A stretch of DNA of 64,000 nucleotides, from assembly GCF_011734195.1 (NCBI RefSeq), contig NZ_JAANTH010000001.1, positions 1,302,001 through 1,366,000 of the forward strand, in the 5' to 3' direction. The notes under the pieces are model-generated. The model was given only the letters and a program-made list of their open reading frames with translations, made no database searches and had not been told where the DNA came from. The stretch is from Halobacterium sp. R2-5. GTDB lineage: Archaea; Halobacteriota; Halobacteria; Halobacteriales; Halobacteriaceae. The position numbers and the translations under genes were made by a program. Positions 59,503 through 64,000 of this stretch are shown here, piece after piece (positions within the stretch are counted from its first letter, which is position 1; each line of letters opens with the position of its first letter).

Positions 59503-60005
59503 AGGTACTCGGTGAAGTCCACGTCGCCCGCCGAGGGTTCGCGTTCGCCCGCGAGCACCGCCTGAATTGCGTCCGCGACCTCGTCGGGGCTGCGGTCGGT
59601 CGCGTCGACTTCGTAGACGCTCTCGCGGCCGTGTCGCTGCACGGCCTCCGAGAGCACGACGTCCAGCGCCTCGCTCTCGGCGTTCTCCTCGGCCTTCGCC
59701 GCGGGCTCGCCGCGCTCGACGAGGCGTCGCTCCAGTTCGCCGGGCGCACACCGCAACACGACGACGCGGTCGGCGTCCAGGTGGTGCGCGAGGTGCGACT
59801 CCACGAGCACGTCGTCGCGGCCGTCCAGCCAGTCGCGGATGGCGTCGAGGTCCGCGACCTTGCTGTCCCGGGCCTCGTCGACCTCCGTGTAGAGGCCCTC
59901 CTCGCCGATGACGTCGTTCAGGTGGACGACGTCCATGTTCGCGTCGAGGCGCTCGACGGCGGTCGTCTTCCCCGTGCCCGGGGTCCCCGTGACGGCGACT
60001 CTCAT
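59499..60005 (-). CDS. AK6-type adenylate kinase
   Basis: 168 residues. P-loop AVTGTPGTGKTTAVERL, LNDVIGEEGLYTEVDEARDS, then DVLVESHLAHHLDADRVVVL and LRCAPGELERRLVERGEPAA (lid) fit the archaeal/AK6 (Fap7-like) kinases, linked elsewhere to ribosome maturation. It lies 22 bp below hisC and overlaps the phosphotransferase gene. Confidence 0.88.
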   Translation of the reverse strand: MRVAVTGTPGTGKTTAVERLDANMDVVHLNDVIGEEGLYTEVDEARDSKVADLDAIRDWLDGRDDVLVESHLAHHLDADRVVVLRCAPGELERRLVERGEPAAKAEENAESEALDVVLSEAVQRHGRESVYEVDATDRSPDEVADAIQAVLAGEREPSAGDVDFTEYL

Positions 60006-60027
60006 CGCAGTCCCTCCGCGCTCCGGG

Positions 60028-61101
60028 TCACTCCGCGAGCACCTCGTTCAGCACGTCGACGGCGCGCTCGGTCTCCTCGCGCGTGCCGCACGTGACGCGG
60101 ACGTGCTCGGGCAGCCCGAAGCTCGAACAGTCCCGAATTAGCACGCCCTCGCGCTTGGCGGCCTCCGCGACCTCGGTCGCGTCGCCGACGTCCGCGAGCA
60201 CGAAGTTCCCGTGGCTCTCGTAGGTCGGCGCGTCCAGCTCGTCGTAGATATGCTGGCGGGACCACTCGACGCTCTCGACTGACTTCTCGACGTGCTCGTC
60301 GTCGTCCAGCGCGGCGAGGCCGGCGCGGCACGCGATGGCGCTCGCGGCGAACGGCGTCTGCACGCGAGCGTACGCGTCCGCCCACTCCGGCGGCGCGACT
60401 GCGTAGCCGAGCCGGATGCCCGCGAGCCCGTACGCCTTCGAGAACGTCCGCAGCACCGCGACGTCGTCGCGCTCGTCCAGTAGCGAGACCGCCGAGGGCG
60501 CGTCCGTGAATTCGCCGTACGCCTCGTCGACGACGACGAGCGCGTCCTCGCCCGTCTCGTCGGCGACCTCTTCGACGGCGTCCAGCGTGAATCGGTCGCC
60601 GGTGGGGTTGTGCGGGCTCGTGAGGTAGACGACGCGCTCGCCGTCGTACGCTTCGAGCACGCTGTCGGCGGTGAGCGCGAAGCCGTCCTCGGTGCGCACG
60701 TCGTACTCGGCGACCTCCCCGTGGTGGAAGCGCGCGCTCATCCCGTAGTACGTGAACCCGGGTGTGGGGACGAGCACGCGGTCGCCAGGCGCGAGCATCG
60801 CCCGCGCGAGGTAGTCGAGCGCACCGTCGCCGCCGTTCGCCAGCCACACCTGCTCGTCGCCGACGTCCCACTTCTCGGCGAGCGCGGCGGTGAGGTCGGC
60901 GTGGACGGCCTTCGGGTAGCGGTGGACCTCCGGCGCGGTCTCGCGGATGGCGGCCTCGGCCTTCGGACTCGGGCCGTGGGGGTTCTCGTTCGAGGAGAGT
61001 TTGACGAACTCCGCGGGGTCGCGCCCGAGCTCGCGCGCGACCTCCTCGATACCCCGACCGGCCCGGTACTCGACGTGGTCGGAGAGGTCCCGTGGTTCCA
61101 T
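60028..61101 (-). CDS. hisC: Histidinol-phosphate aminotransferase
   Basis: 357 residues from ATG 61101, supported by a TATA-like TCTTAAGG near 61122-61130. KLSSNENPHGPSPKAEAAIR is the HisC opening. ANGGDGALDYLARAM, YLTSPHNPTGDRFTLD, VVVDEAYGEF and the Schiff-base lysine FSKAYGLAGIRLGYAV follow. It makes histidinol phosphate in histidine synthesis. First gene of a three-gene run with the adenylate kinase and the phosphotransferase. Confidence 0.93.
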   Translation of the reverse strand: MEPRDLSDHVEYRAGRGIEEVARELGRDPAEFVKLSSNENPHGPSPKAEAAIRETAPEVHRYPKAVHADLTAALAEKWDVGDEQVWLANGGDGALDYLARAMLAPGDRVLVPTPGFTYYGMSARFHHGEVAEYDVRTEDGFALTADSVLEAYDGERVVYLTSPHNPTGDRFTLDAVEEVADETGEDALVVVDEAYGEFTDAPSAVSLLDERDDVAVLRTFSKAYGLAGIRLGYAVAPPEWADAYARVQTPFAASAIACRAGLAALDDDEHVEKSVESVEWSRQHIYDELDAPTYESHGNFVLADVGDATEVAEAAKREGVLIRDCSSFGLPEHVRVTCGTREETERAVDVLNEVLAE

Positions 61102-61198
61102 GCCCGAGGAGAGTGGCGGGCGCGCCTTAAGACTGCCTTCACGGAACCGCCCGCCGGGACCCCGGCGTTTTACGACGACGGCGTCACAACTCGCGGGC

Positions 61199-61624
61199 AT
61201 GACAGCAACCGAGACGGTCGTCTACACGCTGCACCTGTTGTTCGCCGGCCTCTGGACCGGGAGCGTCCTGTTCGCCGCCGCGACGCTGCCCGGCGTCGCC
61301 GGCAGTCTCTCCGCGAGCGCCCGTGACTCGTTCGTCGGCACGCTCCGGAACGTCTCCCGCGCCAGCGCCCTGCTCCTGTTCCTCACCGGCGGCTACATGC
61401 TCACGCTCGCCGGCTACACCGAGGGCGGCGCGCTCACCGGCACGGGCCGCGGCCACCTCGTCATCACGATGCTCGTGCTCTGGTTCGCGCTCGCCGGCCT
61501 CACCGAGGTCTCGGCCAGCAAACTCGAGGACGCCGAGGACGCCTCGTCGTTCCTCTACGGCGCCGCCGCGGTCGCCCTCCTCCTGCTCGTCGACGCCGGC
61601 CTGCTGCTCACCGGCGGCGTCTGA
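61199..61624 (+). CDS. Four-helix membrane protein (CopD-like)
   Basis: 141 residues from ATG 61199. Four hydrophobic helices: VVYTLHLLFAGLWTGSVLFA, ASALLLFLTGGYMLTLAGYT, GHLVITMLVLWFALAGLTEV and GAAAVALLLLVDAGLLLTGG. H and W residues in the first helix resemble CopD/transporter proteins of copper or cytochrome type. The gene is divergent from hisC, with a TATA-like GTTTTACG near 61167. Confidence 0.65.
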   Translation: MTATETVVYTLHLLFAGLWTGSVLFAAATLPGVAGSLSASARDSFVGTLRNVSRASALLLFLTGGYMLTLAGYTEGGALTGTGRGHLVITMLVLWFALAGLTEVSASKLEDAEDASSFLYGAAAVALLLLVDAGLLLTGGV

Positions 61625-61706
61625 GGACGGTTCTTTCTGCGCTTTCGTGGCTCCTCGAATCGCCCCGACCGGGAGAGTTAACGGCGTCGCTCCCGGGGTG
61701 TGGCAC

Positions 61707-62129
61707 ATGGGGAGTCGCTATCGCGTGACGAGCGTCGACGCCGTCCACGAGGAGGGCGGGTCGGTGTTCACGGTGCGGGACGAGCACGGCGACGACGAGG
61801 AAGTGCTGCTGGTGCCCTGCGAGGACGGCGTGGAGGCGTGGGTGAACCGCTGCACGCACGAGGCCCAGCGCCTCTACCGCGAGGGCGTCGGCGCAGTCGT
61901 GCGCAACGACGAGGTGGTCTGCCCGAAGCACGGGTCGATGTTCGACACGTGCAGCGGCTACTGCGACAACGGCGAGGCCGCGGACACGACGCTCGTCGAC
62001 GTAGACGTCACGGTCGAGGACGGCCAAGTGTACCTCACGGACGACGACGTGCGGTACCTCCACGACGGCACGAGCAGCGACGACGACGGGGACGACGGCC
62101 CGGATTCGACGTCCCACCTCCAGTTCTGA
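61707..62129 (+). CDS. Rieske [2Fe-2S] ferredoxin-like protein
   Basis: 140 residues. Rieske ligands are in WVNRCTHEAQRLYREG (C-x-H) and VCPKHGSMFDTCSGYCDNGE (C-x2-H), spaced about 39 residues. No membrane anchor, so it is a soluble electron carrier. The C-terminus is acidic. A TATA-like GAGTTAACG near 61675-61683 supports ATG 61707. Confidence 0.87.
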   Translation: MGSRYRVTSVDAVHEEGGSVFTVRDEHGDDEEVLLVPCEDGVEAWVNRCTHEAQRLYREGVGAVVRNDEVVCPKHGSMFDTCSGYCDNGEAADTTLVDVDVTVEDGQVYLTDDDVRYLHDGTSSDDDGDDGPDSTSHLQF

Positions 62130-62135
62130 GAACGG

Positions 62136-62531
62136 TCAGTCGCCGGACCGATACGCTTCCCGCAGGAAGACGAGTACGCCGCCGAGCATCGCGAGATTCC
62201 CGAAGAACGCGAGGCGTTCGCCGCTCTTGTCGTCCTCGTCGGCGTTCCAGAAGTCGTGCATCGTCGCGGTGACGACCGTCAGGAACGTCGCGGCCGCGCC
62301 GGTTGCGACGCGAGGGACCCGCCAGAGCGCGATGCCGAGCCCCGCGAACACCATCGTCCCCGAGGCGAGCGGCGCCATGATATCGGGCATCGGCACGCCC
62401 GCTGACTCGGCGTACTCGACGCTGTCCTCCACGTCTCGGAAGTCCTCGGAGGCCTGCAGCGCCAGCCCGAGGCCGAGCGCGACGCGACCGAGCGTGGAGA
62501 GCGAACGGTCGTCTGCTGTCTCGTCTGCCAT
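62136..62531 (-). CDS. DoxX-family membrane protein
   Basis: 131 residues, four hydrophobic helices: STLGRVALGLGLALQASEDF, MAPLASGTMVFAGLGIALWR, ATGAAATFLTVVTATMHDFW and LAFFGNLAMLGGVLVFLREA. The order and the GLGIALWR and MHDFW segments fit DoxX. Convergent with the Rieske gene. A TATA-like GTTTTTGT (minus strand) near 62555-62562 fits the start. Confidence 0.8.
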   Translation of the reverse strand: MADETADDRSLSTLGRVALGLGLALQASEDFRDVEDSVEYAESAGVPMPDIMAPLASGTMVFAGLGIALWRVPRVATGAAATFLTVVTATMHDFWNADEDDKSGERLAFFGNLAMLGGVLVFLREAYRSGD

Positions 62532-62646
62532 GTGCGACAGTTCGACTCGCCGTCACAAAAACGTACGTGGGTGGGGCTGGGAACGGTTGGCTATTCGTGT
62601 CGGAAGCGCAGTTGGTATGTCCCCCAATCCCTTCAGTGGGGGTAAG

Positions 62647-63423
62647 ATGAAACACGTCAGCGTCATCGGCTGCGGCAACATGGGTGGCGCCTTCGTGAAG
62701 GGACTCGCGAAGGCCGGCGGCTACAGCGTGACGGCAATCGACCTCGACCCCGACGCGCTCGAACGAGTGGCGGACGCCGCCGACGAGACCAGCGAGGACA
62801 GCGCGGCGGCGCGGGACGCGGACGTCGTCGTGCTCGCGGTGAAGCCGGACATCGTCGACCTCGTCCTCGACGACGTGGATCTGCGCCCCGAGCAGACCCT
62901 GATCACGCTCGCGGCGGGCGTCCCCCGGCAGTACGTCGCGGACCGGACGGACGCGAGCGTCGTGCGCGTGATGCCGAACGTCGCCGCGGAGACCAACAAC
63001 ATGGCCGCGGCGGCGACCAGCGAGGGGTTCACGGACGAGGTCGGCGGGATTCTCGACGACCTCGGCGAGTACGTCGTCATCGACGAGTCGCTGATGGACA
63101 TCGCGACGGCGGTCAACGGCAGCGGCCCGGCGTTCGCGTTCTACCTCATCGGCGCGATGGCGGAGGCCGGCGTCGAGGGCGGCCTCGAACACGACCAGGC
63201 CGAGCGGCTCGCCGCGCAGACGTTCAAGGGCGCCGCGGAGACGGTGCTGCGGGACGAGCGCAGCGTCGAGGAGCTCGTCGACGCGGTCTGCTCGCCGAAC
63301 GGCACGACCATCGAGGGGATGGAGGTGCTGTGGGACAGCGACGCCGACGAGGCCGTTCAGGGGGCCGTCGGTGCGGCCGAGCGGCGCTCCCGAGAGCTCG
63401 CCGAGGAGTTCGAGGATGAGTGA
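62647..63423 (+). CDS. proC: Pyrroline-5-carboxylate reductase
   Basis: 258 residues from ATG 62647 (ATG 62617 would add MSPNPFSGGK). [20 protein letters not shown] is the NADPH-binding start, then [39 protein letters not shown] and the substrate region [20 protein letters not shown] and [15 protein letters not shown]. Last step of proline synthesis. proB overlaps its end by 8 bp. Confidence 0.94.
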   Translation: MKHVSVIGCGNMGGAFVKGLAKAGGYSVTAIDLDPDALERVADAADETSEDSAAARDADVVVLAVKPDIVDLVLDDVDLRPEQTLITLAAGVPRQYVADRTDASVVRVMPNVAAETNNMAAAATSEGFTDEVGGILDDLGEYVVIDESLMDIATAVNGSGPAFAFYLIGAMAEAGVEGGLEHDQAERLAAQTFKGAAETVLRDERSVEELVDAVCSPNGTTIEGMEVLWDSDADEAVQGAVGAAERRSRELAEEFEDE

Positions 63424-64000
63424 GCAAGTGCAGGCGCGGGCGGCCGACGAGGACGCCGTCGAGGCGGCCCGCCGGCGCGCCGCGGACGCCGACCTCGTCG
63501 TCGTGAAGGCGGGGACGAACTCGCTGACCGACGACGACTCGCGGCTCGACCGCGAGAAGCTCGACAAGCTCGTCGACGACATCATGGACCTCCGCGAGCG
63601 CGGCAAGGACGTCCTGCTGGTGTCCTCGGGGTCCATCGGCGCCGGGTCCGGTCGAATCGGGAAGGACGGCGACACCATCGAGGAGACGCAGGCGCTGTCG
63701 ACGGTCGGGCAGAGCCTCTTGATGGCACAGTACACCGAGAGCTTCGAGCGCTACGACCAGAAGATCGCCCAACTGCTGCTGACCGAGCACGACCTCGACA
63801 ACCCCGAGCGGTTCACGAACCTCCAGAACACGGTGCGGACGCTGCTCGACTGGGGCATCGTCCCGGTCATCAACGAGAACGACGCGGTCGCCACCGAGGA
63901 GGTCCGCATCGGCGACAACGACATGCTGTCGTCGTCGGTCGCAATCGGCGTGGACGCGGACCTGCTGGTGACGCTGACGGACGTCGGCGGCGTCTACACG
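63416..64000 (+). CDS. proB: Glutamate 5-kinase, cut by the window end
   Basis: 195 residues visible from ATG 63416, which lies inside the proC stop region. [51 protein letters not shown] and [20 protein letters not shown] are the amino-acid-kinase motifs of ProB. First step of proline synthesis. proA would be expected next. Confidence 0.93.
   Translation, partial: MSEQVQARAADEDAVEAARRRAADADLVVVKAGTNSLTDDDSRLDREKLDKLVDDIMDLRERGKDVLLVSSGSIGAGSGRIGKDGDTIEETQALSTVGQSLLMAQYTESFERYDQKIAQLLLTEHDLDNPERFTNLQNTVRTLLDWGIVPVINENDAVATEEVRIGDNDMLSSSVAIGVDADLLVTLTDVGGVYT

Overview
The window is chromosomal DNA from an extreme halophile of the class Halobacteria. Evidence is the high GC, the very acidic proteins, archaeal TATA-type promoters, many starts lying about 25-30 nt below a TATA box (leaderless mRNAs), and archaeal-type genes for archaella, IMP dehydrogenase, TIM and GTP cyclohydrolase III. 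The order archaellins, HEAT protein, cheF1, cheF2, cheR-cheD-cheC-cheC-cheA-cheB-cheY-cheW closely resembles Halobacterium salinarum, so a Halobacterium-like genus is likely.

Region 1-19.5 kb is one motility island. On the minus strand are the archaellum motor genes arlD, arlCE, arlF, arlG and arlH, headed by a soluble HtrXV-like transducer. Next come a small zinc protein, two tandem archaellins and the archaea-specific HEAT protein/CheF1/CheF2 linkers. The chemotaxis operon follows, almost every gene overlapping or abutting the next. Transducers signal through CheW and CheA to CheY. CheF passes phospho-CheY to the ArlCE/ArlD switch. CheB, CheR, CheD and three CheC phosphatase units adapt or terminate the signal.

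Region 19.6-26.3 kb is ordinary chromosome: a membrane protein, a DUF1998-type helicase, an aminotransferase, a PRC-barrel protein, a half-length AEC-type transporter and an RCK-DHH protein.

Two mobile elements sit in tRNA genes. A 2.1-kb mini-element occupies the 3' end of tRNA-Lys(CTT), carrying an integrase and one membrane-anchored protein. It is bounded by a copy of the tRNA 3' end, beyond which lies a start-less zinc-protein remnant. Chromosomal genes follow (HalX-type regulator, UspA, IMP dehydrogenase, DUF5794/5795-like). Then comes an intron-containing tRNA-Trp whose intron looks like a box C/D guide RNA, used as the target of a 14.2-kb element (about 33.9-48.1 kb). That element has compact GC-rich ends: zinc proteins, HTH proteins and a large replication/regulator-like protein at the left, zinc proteins and the integrase at the right. 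Its GC-poorer middle carries cargo: a Fic protein, a Tat-exported protein coupled to a metallophosphoesterase, a membrane-anchored surface protein, an S66 LD-carboxypeptidase-like protein and small unknowns. Degenerate direct repeats and a remnant of a second fic gene lie between the cargo modules. The right boundary is followed by the left end of a second, related but mostly deleted element.

Region 48.4-64 kb is again chromosomal: a large surface glycoprotein, a secreted ComEC-like metallo-beta-lactamase with lamin-tail domain plus DUF3006, a SprT-like protein, two haloarchaeal unknowns, GTP cyclohydrolase III, DNA polymerase IV, TIM, an MBF1-like HTH protein, a CDP-alcohol phosphotransferase with an adenylate kinase, HisC, small membrane and Rieske proteins, ProC and the start of ProB.

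All functions are assigned by reading motifs and context; no database search was run, and DUF names are from memory.
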